Assembly (NCBI GenBank): GCA_018873245.2
Contig: JAEMBT020000006.1
Span: 11,912,387 to 11,976,386, forward strand
DNA: 64,000 bases
Direction: 5' to 3'
Origin: Archegozetes longisetosus
Taxonomy: Eukaryota > Arthropoda > Arachnida > Sarcoptiformes > Trhypochthoniidae
Within the stretch, counting starts at the first letter, position 1; each line of letters opens with the position of its first letter. The notes below the pieces were generated by a model, which worked only from the letters and a program-made list of their open reading frames with translations, made no database searches and was not told where the DNA came from. Below, piece by piece: positions 23,210 through 36,717 of this stretch. Position numbers and translations under genes: made by a program.

Positions 23210-24546
23210 AGTCTGGGAGTAACTTTTATACTTATGATCAAAGTAAATTTTAATGATCTCGTTAATAATTCGGGAAAAACTGAAAAAAATTCATATAATT
23301 TCACTAAAGTCGATAGATCTTTAGTTGAATTCAGTATAGAAGCTGTCCATCAATTGCCTGAAGATATATCATCGTATTTATAAGATTTGATAAAGATAAA
23401 AAATGCTTAATCGGAGACAAGAGTTACTAATAGATATAAATGCAGCTCGAAATCATCCTCGGCTTTCACAGTGACAAAGATAGTCGAGTTGATGTTCAAA
23501 GAAATGATTTTCAATGTTTTAGATTGCGTTATATTCAAAAGTTGAAAAAATAAATTAAGTTTTTTATCTTTAAAGTAAAGTAACTTACAAATTGATTGTG
23601 ATAGGTAGAAAGACATTTTGGTTTAATTTTATTAATAAGAGTTAACTAAGAGAATTGAGAGAAAATTAAAGCATCAAAGTTGAAAATAATAATAACAATT
23701 ATTAAAATATAACAAGATATCAAGGATTTGTGAATTTTTACACTCGAAAACATATTTCTTATGTTCAAACATAATATATTATAATGTTCTCACCTATCCC
23801 TTATATAAAGGCAATACTCGGACGAGGCTAGAGACTGAATACCAGGCTCTACTAAATAGTCTATACTCATACGAAAACTTTGTGATTTCTCTTAAGAAAA
23901 TGACGCGTCAAGTCTTATAGTAGATGAAGCTGTGTTAGCAGAGATCAAACTTTAATTTAAGCGGTTATTGCTTTCGATAAAATTAAAAATCACTAATTTC
24001 TTACTCATATCATATCGTGTTAGTTTTGGAAGGTAAGGGAAAGTTGTCAATAACATTTTTTAGCTTTAGTCATTTGTCAATAGTTGTGAATGACTTCGAA
24101 CTTATCAATAAGATTTATTGATAAGTGAAGTGAATGGTAAAAATATGATTAAATTTACTCAAATTAACATTACAAGCTATTGTGAACACATGTTTGATGA
24201 GAAAATACTCAAAAATGGGTTTCTTATTTGAACACTGCTTCTTTTGATTATGAAGAGTGATAAAATGATAAGTTTGTATTGGAATATTTGAACATATGTT
24301 TAACAGTGAATGATATTAAAGTGTTTATTAGAACAAGTTTTTAAATACTATCTAATTGAAAAACTTGCCTTTCATTAAAAACTTTACACATAATACGCTG
24401 AAAAAACATTATAGTTTGCATATGTTCAGAGCAAATCATATACATAGGCAAGAATTTAGGTGTATTTTAAAGTAGACTTTAGTGTTATTTAACTTTGATA
24501 TTGATATGATCTAATAGTAAAAAATGATGTCAGATCTAATCAAACA
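23210..24546. other. Intergenic
   Basis: Downstream flank of the RasGEF gene; nothing recognised. Confidence 0.5.
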
Positions 24547-27500
24547 TTAAAAATTGATTGAATCAAGCTTCAAATCCTTTTCTAAACATTTGAAAAGAAA
24601 GTCAAAAATTGGTTGACGATATTCAAGTGGTGTGTTTTTAAGAGATCTGTTAATCCAATTTTGAGGCAATTTGCTCAACTGAATCAGACAGATAAAATTT
24701 TTTCTACCTGACACATTATTATTACTATCAAAAGGCATATTTAGTTGCATGGGATTAGTCTTTAAGGAATTGTTGAATTCCTTTTCCAACCAATCTATAA
24801 TTCCTGGCGGTTGTAACCATTTAGCTGGTTTTTCCATTCGATCCAACTTCGAGTAACAGTTGATCTTTTGAGATATCAAAATATTCCTAATATCGGGGAT
24901 GCCCTTTGGTAATGTTACTAATATTGATGTCTCGCTCGATCTTATTATTGCAGATAGCTTAATAAACTCGCTATCAGAAAATTAAGAGAAAATTGATTTA
25001 GTCTATTGAGTAGTAGTTATTTCATTAGAATATAAGACATTACTCGAAATAATGTTTATAGTTTTGCTTTATTTGAAGCCATTCAGCATTCAAGCTGTAG
25101 ATCGTAAACGAATGCAATGAATTTATCAAAGTGTTCAATGACTGCCAGTTGGATTTTTGATATAAACACATCGCAACCTATAAATAGAACGAATATTTTT
25201 CTCAAAGTCATTAAAGTAAATTGTCTGCTGTTTTTAAAGTTTAATTTTATTACATATAAATCGATCTAGAGTTAATTTTTGAAGTTAGTTCATTTGAAGT
25301 TCTATTACTCTGCATTGTTGAAGGTTGATATTAAACTTTGAAAATATTTGTCATAAGATTACTGTAGTAATCTGTTTACTTCAAGTATTTAATAATTCGA
25401 TCATAATAATCTAATCAAAGTACTGTCAGCAAATTTTCGTTATTATTCCCTTTAGTTAGAAACTCAGTTTAAAATATACACTTTCAAGCATAACCCGTCA
25501 AACGTTCTAATTTTAGTAAGCCTTAAAACTTTAATAGTTAAAATGCCCTCGATTTTAAGCTTTATTAATTCACTTAATTCGATACATAGTGGATTAATCA
25601 TATGTGTCCTACAGGAAAGGCTACATTATTTGTAACTGTCAGTTTCTAATTAAAGGGATAGCATAGCTGCCGAAACAAAAAAATAGTATAGCTTATGAAA
25701 GAACAGTAAGGTTTATTCTTACTGCGGAGTCAGAGACTTAGTTTCAATACCAACTCTGCGTAACATTATAAGTTTAAAAACATTTTATGCAAATCAAATG
25801 CCCAGTCCAGTTAACATTTCTATTTCTAACCATATATAATTTGTACTCTTTGTTTTTAATCAGTAAGAGATCATGATTCAATAACTTTGCATGCACTTAT
25901 CTCAAAACTTTTCATAAAATATCTTGATTGTATTGTTTATTTTGAAGATGAGTTTTCGCATTGCAGTGAAACCAGCTCTGCTATTTTATTTTCGATTGTT
26001 TCGGCAACTGTACATTAGCTGTAGGAAAGTATATATCTTAAGCTCATTAAGACTTCATTATTAGCGTGTGTCAAGGTCTCGTTAACTAATTATCTGAATG
26101 AAGAATTTAATCATTGTTCTAGTCACGAATCTAAATAATAAAGATTTGGCTAAAATATTGACTGCTTACTTAATGCGAAGAATAGCAAGAATGACAAGAA
26201 TGTCTAGGAATGGCAAAGAATGGCAAATAATATTTGCAAAAAGACATTGGTCTACAGAATTTGCTGTTAGTTCTAGAAAGAATTCGAAAGTACTTAAATG
26301 TTACCATAAACTTATTGAATGCCATGAACTAACCAAAAAATTCTGACTCACTCAAGAGCATCATTAAAGACTAGAGGTTATATAAATAATCATAATTTCT
26401 ATCCTTATAAATTCTAAATTATTAATCTAGCCATTTTCTCTTAAAGCTCTTATAAGTTATTTCAAGAAATGATTAAATTTTGACTTACTTTAATGAATGC
26501 AACTATGTAAACGATTCTTTCATATGAGGTTATTTTACTATTGACCACATCATTAATGATTTGACTCAGAGCTTGACTAAAGCTGATCACAGAACAAATC
26601 GAAGTCAATTTACAGCCACAAATATTTTTACTAAATAAACAGTTAGCGATATCTGTCCGTTTGATATGCGATAACAAGTGTTTATCAATTTCGGTAATTT
26701 TTTCGCTTATTTTATTAATATTTTCATCAGTGATTCTAAACTCGTGCAAATCCAATACTAATTGCAATATTTGTTCACTCACATTCTTAAACATCGACTG
26801 ATTAGCTTTATTTGGATCAGTCTCCACGATATCTCCTTCACAACTATAAGTTGAGTCGATCTGACAGTCGTCCCGAAATATCTCCCGATACACATGTATT
26901 TTGCGCAAATTGATTTCCGACGTATATCTTCTTAGAGGCTGTAATAATAGGTTACCATTCAATAATAAACTATTCTTCACACTCATACTCGGCTGAAAAT
27001 ATTCATAACTGTTTTGCAATGAAGAGTTAATCACAAATTTTCCTTTCGTATTCTCCCAACTTTTAAGAACCAAATCAGAGAGTTCATAAATTTCTTCCCA
27101 ACTTCTGGACTCAAACTTGAGAACTTTGTTTGTCTTGATATTCTTATCTTCAGAACGAGATCCAATGCATGGTAGCGACAAAACCGACTTATTATTAGTG
27201 TTTTTATAATAGCCTTTAGCATGAAATCTCTCCAACTCATAGTAAATATGTTTCTTGAAATTGACTCCATAAACTTCATTGACATCGAGTAAACTTTTGT
27301 CATATAAAGATTGAGAGGAGGGATCGCGCTTAAAGTACTGGTTACCTCTAAAGCTGACATAATTATTATTATCAATAGAGAATATAGTTTCGGCACTATT
27401 ACTGCTCACATAACCAGAGTCATTACGCGGTAACACCTTTCTGAAGTTTCCGAAATTAAACTTTCTTTTGAGCAACTTGATTTGACGATTTTTCATAACT

Positions 27501-27559
27501 TTTGAAAAGTTTTCATCAACTTCGAAAGCTTGCAAATTAGAAACTGATAGCGATTGCAT
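24547..27559 (-). CDS. RasGEF (Cdc25-homology) domain protein
   Basis: Three exons on the minus strand: 27559-26489, 25177-25044, 24970-24547, with introns of 1311 nt (donor GTAAGT) and 73 nt; 542 residues from the first ATG. The frame stays open upstream to about 27637, so a 5' exon is possible. Residues 1-250 are unrecognised and Ser/Asn-rich. The C-terminal part aligns with RasGEF catalytic domains: TEIDKHLLSHIKRTDIANCL (helix with the LxxI core), then ERIVYIVAFIK joined by splicing to VAMCLYQKSNWQSLNTLINSL, equivalent to the family's FIKVAxxCxxxNNFxSLxxIxxaL, then IYSLNAEWLQI and YFDEFIKLSAIIRSS. It would promote GDP release from a Ras-type GTPase. The conserved PxLGxxLxDL segment is missing or unrecognisable, so activity is uncertain. 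The last 100 residues match nothing I know. Confidence 0.7.
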
Positions 27560-29659
27560 TTCGCATAAATCAAAAGTAATTGAATTTTCCACAACAGAGA
27601 AACTAATAGAGATATAAAAATAATTTCTTTTAATCACTTAATTAAAACCTGATTTTCTATTAACTGGAGTGAAAATAACTATATGTTTACTGTTTAATAT
27701 CTATTTATAAGCACTCGATAAAATATAAACCGTTTTGCATTAATTCGATGTGACTTACGATTAGTATTGAAATGGAGTTATAAAATAAAGATATTTGAAT
27801 AAAGTCTCCCTTTATTATTGTTATTATTATTATTTTTCCGATACTTTACGCACAGTGTTCATCGTTGCGTAAATTCCTATTAAATTTTATTATAATTATT
27901 TATTCAAACTTGAAAGAAATATAATGGAATAGCATTCACATTGTGACAACCATAGCCTTGACAATGAATGTAATGATCGGTTTCCCATAATTCTCCCTTA
28001 TGAAAACATTAGAACTTTTTCATTTTTTAATTTTTATATATTTTCAAATACACTTTTAACTTGATAGCACATCCTCACTATTAACTATCTGTTTGAAAGT
28101 CAGCATTTTTCGAAATCTACAAGTCATTAGTAATTGAGTGGTGTTAAGCAACGTATGAATACGCCTGCGAACAAACTAAACTTTTTCTTTAACCTCAAGT
28201 TTTTTACCGCATATTTCTGTCAATGTCTTCCAGTCTGCGCTAAATATATTAGAAAATGAAAGAGACATTCATCTGTGGTATTAATGCTTTTCTTTTTGAA
28301 GCTCGGAGTTAGTTGAGTTGGGATAAAATTTTATGTTAAATTATTTTAATCAGAAGGTCAGACAAGAAAGAAAAGTTTCTATAATTTTTTTTTCTTTTTT
28401 AATTGCTTTGATTGTCGTGATTTGGTAAATGAGTTAGTTTTATATACTAATTAATTTGAGCCCAATTCAAATTGACTGTTAGTGACAAAAACCAAAGTTA
28501 AAGCAAAGCCCTCATTATAGCAAGTTTTATTATGCAAAGGAAATTGTTTCTATAATCGGTGGAAATAAATTCAAATTCGATAATTATTTTGTCACAAGTT
28601 CTTTCATTATGTTTAATGTTAAATTTTACACTTTGAATAATAGCCAAAAACGTCATAAAGGATTTCAATTACATTGAAATTTAGGTTCTATAGGATTTAC
28701 TTTTTTTTACTTTCAGAACCATTTCCTCTTACGATATTTGATATACAACTTTTGAATAATAAAATACATTTTATTATTTTGAAAATCACACAAAAATCTG
28801 CTAATATGTTTTACAGCTTTCACTCCGAGGATTGGAAAGTGCAATTGAGTACCTGCCAAATAATTATGACTTCAATTGTACCAGGAAATTTGGGGCTAGG
28901 ATCAAAACGAAATTGTGATTCTTTGTTTTCATTCATTTCGTGGTTGATCAAAAATAGATAAGTTAAGATTTTCTACGAAAACCGCATTTATCTAATCCTT
29001 AACCAAAACTCTTATTAGATACCAAAAATCAGGTTAGAAGATGCCATATCAAAAACAAATTTAGTGTAATTTGCCAACCTTTCTAAATCCTTGTAAATAC
29101 TTATGAACTCAAAGTCTAAACAAAAGTTATGTTCCACTAGATATGAATCAATTATTCATCAAAATAGATAAAAATGCATGTTAAGCTAAGTGTTTCAATC
29201 ACAATAACTTTTTCTTGAATTGATTTCATTAAATACTCATAAAATAGGAAATCATTTGATTGAAAGATGGAAATCAGAAAATTGTTTTTACCATTAGTGT
29301 CTTTTTGGTAATTATATGCAACTTTATAATCTTTTTACAAAATTGACATAGCTATAACTAATCAAGACTGTGTCCTCAATTCTGAATCTGTAACCTTCAA
29401 ATGCAAAATATTAGACCTGAAGCTCGATTTTTGAATCTATATATGCTGCAATAACAATCTTTTTCCTGGTAATTAACTTGTAGAAGTTAAGCATCAATAT
29501 TTGAATGAAGAACCAAAACTTTTAATTAGTACAGCATCATTATCGTTATTAAGATATCCAAAACTAAATGCTTAGATGCATCGCGATAATTTAATGACTT
29601 CGAGTATTACTCATTCAATTTCACAATAATTGGTATTATGTCATCGTAATGTTTAATTA
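27560..29659. other. Intergenic
   Basis: It includes simple (tta)n/(att)n stretches near 27805-27835. The 95-codon frame at 28674-28961 has no recognisable features. Confidence 0.45.
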
Positions 29660-30062
29660 TTAACCCTTCGTCACAACTTTCGAAAACGTAGAATTAACTC
29701 TTTTCCACGTTTTGTATCTGTTCTTGGTTAGTCCTGATGCTTTGAGAGTCAAGGTTAGTCCTTGCTTTCGAAGTTTTAATTCATTTCTAGTTATTATCTG
29801 CTATAGGTCCAAATTGCTAATAACGACATCAAGCACTGCGATGTTGGCAGAAATTTCTGTCTTCAGAAACACATGTTTCCAGAAAGAAAATTTAAAAGTA
29901 AAGCTATAAGTCTAAATTAATCAGATTTTTTGTCATTCAAAGTCAAATATATGACTGAGGAATACATAAATTCCCAACAAATGGCGACATTTTGTTGATT
30001 TCGGCAAAATTTTTAAAGTAAAATTGGGAACATTTTACCCCACAGTTGTGACGAAGGGTTAA
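29660..30062. mobile_element. piggyBac-like MITE, copy 2
   Basis: Flanked by TTAA, with perfect inverted ends ccctTCGTCACAAC and GTTGTGACGAAGGG. The interior aligns along its length with the copy at 22513 with substitutions and small deletions (403 against 476 bp including the TTAA). Confidence 0.85.
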
Positions 30063-30747
30063 GACTGAATTTTGAGTATTAAATCTGCCCGAGAATAGAG
30101 AGAGTTATCAAATGAAATCTATTGTTTGAGTAATCATTAGGAATGCATTGTATGCATGAATTCACATGGAAAATATGATGAAAGCTTTTATATATTCATA
30201 TTTGCCAAGAACAATCACAGCCTTCATTCACAAACGCACTTAGATCATTGTTACGTATATCTTATTTTTGCGCAAGTTGCCAAACATTCTTAGCTTTTTA
30301 CCTAAAGTTCATTCAGACAAAATTAAACAGACTCATCATCACAGTAATTTGATTTGAAGCTATTTATATTTCAATTTTCCCTATTATTTAAGTTACAAAC
30401 TTCTGCGTAGAAGAACAATGAAAAATGATTGTTCACCTGTAAGTTGTCATTAAAACTGTGTTACCTGTAAGGAAAACAACATATCATTCAAATAAAAGAT
30501 GCTAACAACAGCTGCTAAATTCTAGGATTTGAAATTTCCTTAAAATTTAGCACAATTACTACTTTGAATTTCAATCGAATATTGTGATTAGTATGGCGGA
30601 AAAGTTTAAAAAATGCATCGCTCATTCATCCAATCTCTTGTGGTTCAATAGATCAGATCTCATTTACAATAAGAAAGATAAAGAGTGAACATCTCTGAGA
30701 TAGTAAACCTCTAGTTATTGTTGACAATCAAAACTGAATCTAGAATA

Positions 30748-31242
30748 ATGGGCAGCTCGTTGTTCACTAAGTTAACTAAGGTTTCAATCAATTTAACATC
30801 ATTTGTCTCGATTGTACACTCTATTTATGTATTCTATTATTTCTTGACAATGACTGGCGGTTACTATCCGGAAAATTACCCGAAGGTGGTGAACAAGCAC
30901 TTCGCGGTTACGTCGAACACCCGTTGATGGCTGTCTGTAAGTCTGATTATAACTAAAATAATAGTCGGAACTTCTATTCAACCAGAAAACCACTTTTAAC
31001 CTAAACTTAAAGCAGTTTTAACTTAGTTTCAATTAAATGATCGTTATTTATTTTTCATTGAAATAGTAAACATAGCGATAGTTTCAGTGATGATTCTGTT
31101 AGTGATTTCATTTTCACTCATTGGTTTGTCCGATGATATGAAATCTCAAACCATTTCAACACAACTGATGAACGCTTCGATTTTATGGAGCGGTAATTTT
31201 GCTCTCAGGACAGTCGTGGCCTGGTCTTCATCTAAAATTTGA
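30748..31242 (+). CDS. Possible small membrane-protein gene, unrecognised
   Basis: A first block (from an ATG at 30748) encodes a strongly hydrophobic helix (LTSFVSIVHSIYVFYYFL) and GGYYPENYPKVV. A good donor GTAAGT lies at 30937 and an acceptor at 31075, joining a second block, 31076-31242, with another helix (SVMILLVISFSLIGL) and a soluble tail. The join is in frame only with the overlapping frame that reads EQALRGYVEHPLMAV, not with the ATG frame, which ends just before the donor. So either there is a frameshift or the true first exon uses the other frame. I recognise no family. Transmembrane character is seen; everything else is inference. Confidence 0.35.
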
Positions 31243-34200
31243 TGGTAAAGCTACCAATCATTTTATTGATTTATGATTAAAATACACAAACTCTTCATAA
31301 GATAGTATCGAAACGACTTGATTAAGTACTTTGAAAAATACGACAAATGCTTTTTATTCTTAAGTTCTACAAATGCTAAATTTAATAGCGTTCGTAATTA
31401 ATTCTTCTAATAATTTGAATCAACAACGTTTTAGTTCGAAATTTGTGAATATAATCCACTTGTCTGTAATAAGTTGAATATTTGGTCAGTACTATAAAGT
31501 CCTATCTAAAATGTTATTTCAATTAGAGATAGAGCATTGTATTATTGACTCGACTATTTGTGCCCGAAACTAAACTAATTATTATTAATGAAGCATGTAT
31601 TCGAATAAATCGTTTTGAAAAATTTATTAAATCTATATTTGTTTCAAATGATTTATATTCATTTATCAATATTTCTACTTATGACTAAGCTCAAAAGTCA
31701 AATGTTATATCCTATTAGATCTTACCCAACATTTGTCAAAGTAAAAGCTTATTTCAGAAATAAGAAGGTATCTCATGGTTAATGGTGTGCGTCGTTCAAT
31801 GCTATTGTAATAGTTGGAGACTCAAGAGTTAAATCACATCAAATAGAAAGCAAAATGCAATTCATCCTCAAATTATGAGCCAATCATTCATTTAGCTGGA
31901 CTTTAAAAAATAAATTTAGTTTCATTTATCTTCCAAGGATTCTTTTAGCTTCATTACCTTTACATTTATTCATCCATTCAAATTATAAGTACTAATTTTA
32001 CAAACCTTGAAAGAAGATATTTCAAAATATTTATACTTATGTGCAAATCGCATTTAGATCGTCATATCTTTAAAAGGAAAATAGCATTTCATTATATCCA
32101 ATTAACAATAGTAATGAATCAATTTTTTATACTTTAAGAACTAGTTTAATGATGGATATTAGTATAGCTTCTACGCCAATGATAAACCCCCTTAATTATA
32201 CGAAATAACCGAACTTGACAGACGAAAGGAGAACCACTGCTGTAGTTAGGAGTATTAGTTTGGGGAGGAGCTACAATTCTAAAACTAAATTCTAATACTC
32301 ACTTTTCAGAGACAACCGCTAACTTCCATTCAAATATCTATTAATTTCCTATCAAACCTTTAATTAATGTTTAATAATAGACAATCGATTGATGCATCAA
32401 ATAAATATATCTTTAGAGTTTTTGCATTATTTTTGTTTTCGATACAGATCTATTACTAAATTTTGAAAAAATTTCTGAGAGCATTGTGTGGGCAACATTC
32501 ATACAGTTCGTGCAAACTAATATATCTTTATCTAAAAAAGGTTTGAACCAATCAAAACTAAAGCAATCTTCATTTATTTTTCAAGAAAGAGATCAAGTGT
32601 AGGACAGAGTCGACCGGCTCACGAGAGTAAAACCATTGGCCTGCGAAGATCTGGTTATATCAAAGTAAATCATATCAAAAATTTACATCAAATAAAGAAG
32701 ACTGTCAAAATTGCTTTTGAAGATATTCCAAAGTTTTTCCAAATATTGTTGGCCCCCTATCTGATACCTGCTATAGTAGCTGTTCTGCGAAGCAAAACCT
32801 TTCATAAACATTGGTGTCCAGTCCAAGAAACAAATCGACTACAGTTAAACTTCAGTTAATCTTAAACATGTAGTCAGGCCCTTTTTTAAAAAGAACGAAA
32901 ATTAAGCCTTAATTCCTTGTGGAGTTTTTATGCCATTTATTAAAAAGGGCTTAACTTCATGTTCAAAATAGAGGTTTTATTGTATTACTAGTACTACGAA
33001 AGCTAGATATAAAAGATACTTTAAATTATGCACAAATTTTTATTACAAATTTTTTTCAATTTCAAAAATCTGAATATGAAAATAAAAATTTAGATAATTG
33101 TCGACAACCTTAATCAAGGTTTTAGAGATAAGTAATAAAACAAATAATTACAGATAAGTTTTCATTTCTATTTTTAGCATAGGCACATTAGAATCCTTGA
33201 GTTATTTTAAGTTATTTAATTAATTTAGGTAATCATATGTTCATATAAATGTTAGGTACAGGTACAGAATTCAAATGTTTTTAAGCTCTTTGATAATAGT
33301 TTTAGTGTTTATCAGCTCACAATACATTTTAAGTATGAATATCTAGAATATCCTTAACGACAACTCATTAATAAACTTTTCTTTATCTAATTATAACTTA
33401 AGAGATTTGTTCATATTTGGTATCACTTTCTCGGCTTATTTCCAAATATGTCTTTTCAACTAATGATCCAGTGTAAGACTATATTTTTGTTGTTGATACT
33501 CGTTAGTGCTCTGCGCTGTTGGACAACTTCAAAAACGAGATCTTTGTGCTTGACAGTTTTCCTTGTTTTCATAATTCAGATAACCGTGGAGTGTATCAAA
33601 ATTATCTTCTGTTCATGTCTTGTTCTTCGCTTTCCATTTTTAGCGGTACATTAATATTGATTCGAAGCTTTCTATTGCTGCAGTGATTGCTCACACGAAT
33701 AGCACTGCTAATATCGAAAAACTCACTTTCATCTCAATCCTCACATGAGACAAGTTTAATTTGCATCAAGTTCTGAACACTTTATTCGTAATCTTTCGAC
33801 CGATTCTTGTGTCTGATACCAGTTGGTTGAAAGTAAATCATGCCAAATAATTGAATTGTATCAAAATAATGGTCTGAAGCGCTGATGCCGTTATTGTGTA
33901 ACTATTATTCAATAAATTGGCCATAATTTTTCCTTTTACAAGATTGTAGAGAAATTGCGATTCTTTTGCTGAATATAACACCGATAAAACTCTTTGGGCG
34001 CCAATCTTTCAGTTGACTCGTAACAGCTTTTGGAGTCTCATCACATTCTCATTGTTTTAAATAAGATGATTGGCTAGAAATCCAATTTAAAACTCTTGAA
34101 ACACATTCTTATTTCAGAGGAGTTCAAGCAATTCCCATGCATATCAGATCAGTTCTGATGAGTTTTCTTTAATTAATTTGTTCTTATTTCTCTATTTCAA

Positions 34201-35805
34201 TAAGTGGTCGCAATATTTGACCAAATATTCTGGACTTTTGTCAGAATTTTTAAATTGTTTGTCATTTGATTTGTGTCAACATATGAAAGATCACACAAAA
34301 GCCTTTCAAACAATTGCATTCAAAAGATTTGTCCACAACTTCTGCTCGTTAGGAACAACTATTTAGATGTATTTGATCGAATCTTTCAAAACAACACACA
34401 TCACTTTTGATGTTATTGAGATCAATACTTTTGATCATTAATCCTAAATCGAATTGTTGTGAGTATTGATCGAACAAATCGAAGGCCAAAACTTTTTCAA
34501 TCATTTGAATAGATGGCTATAAAAGTACATAAAAGCCCTAAATTCTGTTCTTTTTGTGTTTCAAATGTGTTTGTATTGCTTTCTCTATATGATCACTAAA
34601 GGTATTGCTATCAATTAAATACGATCTTTCAGTCAAAAATTAGCACTTGGGCAACTCTAAGAGTTGTTGAGCTACACTAGCGTCTTCGCCGAATACACTA
34701 ACGGAGTCTAATCTGATTGACAAGACTACGTGCTTTTGACACGCTTGTATGACTTGTTTCGCGGGTGAACTACTGATGCATTTGTTGATAGTTTGTTTCT
34801 GTTTGAATCACATTAAGTAAAGCTATCGATATTCGAGGACTAAAATCATTCAGTTTGCCCTGAAGTTGTTTTGAAGCTTCTTTGATTTTTAGTTTTAAAT
34901 CATATACAGACCTGTGTCTGATATAACGAGAATAATCCTGAATAAGCTGCTCGAGAACTTGTATTCATTGCATTTTTTCAAACAGAAAGACAAAAGACTT
35001 GTTATTCCTTAGATTTTCATTCTTTTAACTGAACCGGTTGACGTATTTCTTCAATGACTGCTTTATTTCTCAAAGACGGCACTCTTTGTGGTCATTAGTT
35101 GTTTGTCAACGAAAATGAATCAATATCTGACTGATATCAGCTTCACAGAAGCCAGTTTAGCAGAATGGTATTTTAACTGGTCAGTTTAGTCGAAACAGGT
35201 TAAAATCAATTTTACAACTGATTTTCTCATCACTAAACTTTAGGTTATGTTCGTTGATTCATACTTACTAAAGCGAAAAATTTTAACAGTAATCAACAGA
35301 TTACGGTAAAAGCTTAAGCACCAATGGTCAATAGAAAATAATAAAATTAAAAATATCTGATTAAATACTAGATTTTCTAAATTCGTTTCCATTGATCTCA
35401 ATTTTAAAATTTTAAAAATATAACTAACTTATTAGCAGAGTTATGAAAAATATTTAATCGTACTTTTTGAACAGTTAAATAAGAATTTTGGTTTTTATAT
35501 TTAATAATCTAATTTAATTTCTATTTGTATTATTTCGGAAAAAGTTCACATCCAAAATCAAATTGTTATGAAGTATAGTAAAGCAGGTTAACGGCAAACA
35601 AAAAGATAGAAAAATTCAATCTAAGGCTGAGCTTTAAGCATGAGTAATAAAGATTTCGATAAGGATTAATAAACTTTTGATCATTAAGTTGATTGCTAAA
35701 TATAAATACAACATAAACGAGTAAAATCGTGTGTCTTATAAAATAAATACAGAAAATTATTCTCATTAACATATGATGAAATATAAAAGTTTAACCTATG
35801 ATATA
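31243..35805. other. Long gene-poor stretch
   Basis: 4.5 kb of AT-rich DNA. Small frames (for example 33448-33654 and 34178-34366) lack domains. One conserved-looking but broken frame on the minus strand is listed separately (34770-34964). Confidence 0.4.
34770..34964 (-). pseudogene. Decayed coding fragment, unrecognised
   Basis: The minus-strand frame between stops reads about 64 residues such as VLEQLIQDYSRYIRHRSVY and LNDFSPRISIALLNVIQ, with protein-like composition unlike the surrounding AT-rich noise. No start, no splice partner and no family assigned. Possibly an exon of a dead gene. Confidence 0.25.
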
Positions 35806-36417
35806 CAAGGCTCGAACCAAAAGTTTTTGGACTAACTTTTTCAAAGTGATAAAACTTAACTTTCATTGTAGAAGAAATTAATCAGATAACAGATTAATTT
35901 GAAGGCTTTTCTAGACTTAAAATTCCAAAAGAGATTATCAAAATATCTCAAAGAGTTTAGAAGATATAGCAATTTTTCTGACAGAAGAATGAGTTTAGAC
36001 TAGGTATAAAAAGTAGAATGGCTTTTAGGGAGGACATGCACTCAAAATTACAATACTGTTTTTATTAAAAATTGTGATTATTTGAATAAATCACCTAAAG
36101 AGACATTCGAGGCTTCGTCTTCTACTTTTCCTAAAGATGTGACAAATTTATATAAAAGAAGTAATGTCTTCAACTTGCATAAGAAGTTTAAAAAAGCTCG
36201 CGGGAACATTGTTGCGTAGAGTCAACAGTTTTCTAAATCGCTTCACAGAAAACGACAGACATCAATATTCGAAGAGTTGGTCAAAAGATGGGGAAAATGT
36301 TTTAATGAGAATGATATACTTTAAGTAAATTGATGTAAATTTTAAAGCTTTAAGTATTAATTTCGGTTTAATTAATGAAGTTAAAAGTTAGTCTAGAATC
36401 TTTTGGTTCAAGCCTTG
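35806..36417. mobile_element. Tc1/mariner-type MITE
   Basis: Inverted ends of about 35 bp start caaggctcgaaccaaaag (35806) and, on the other strand, caaggcttgaaccaaaag (from 36417). Both are followed by a close match to gactaactttt, and both sides are flanked by TA. The 612 bp interior has no transposase that I can recognise. Confidence 0.75.
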
Positions 36418-36717
36418 TAGTGCTTATCTGAAGAAAATGTGTCAGTAATGAATGTATATTAGTTTGGAAAAAGTTGACTTCAAAACTATCCTATCAAACA
36501 AATATGAAACATTTACTTGGATTCAACAAATAAAACTCGACTTTTACTAACACACTTTCTTAAGTTGAAATTTACAGCCGTATTTTCAACCTTTGGATTG
36601 CTATTTCCGGTGGACATTGCTTAAGTAGTTCTCTTCTCAAAAATATTTTCAATTCAGAAGTTTATTAAAAAGAGTACAAAGTTTAAAAGTCTAAAATAGT
36701 CGTAATTTATCTAAATA

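Noticed and set aside
26098-26346. 82-codon plus-strand frame
   Set aside because: It lies inside the long intron of the RasGEF gene, shows no domain and has AT-driven Lys/Arg/Ile composition.
33720-34060. Minus-strand stretches faintly resembling a Dicer/RIG-I-like helicase C-terminal domain
   Set aside because: The resemblance depends on picking short matches in different frames with stops between them. No helicase motif is clear enough to support a call.
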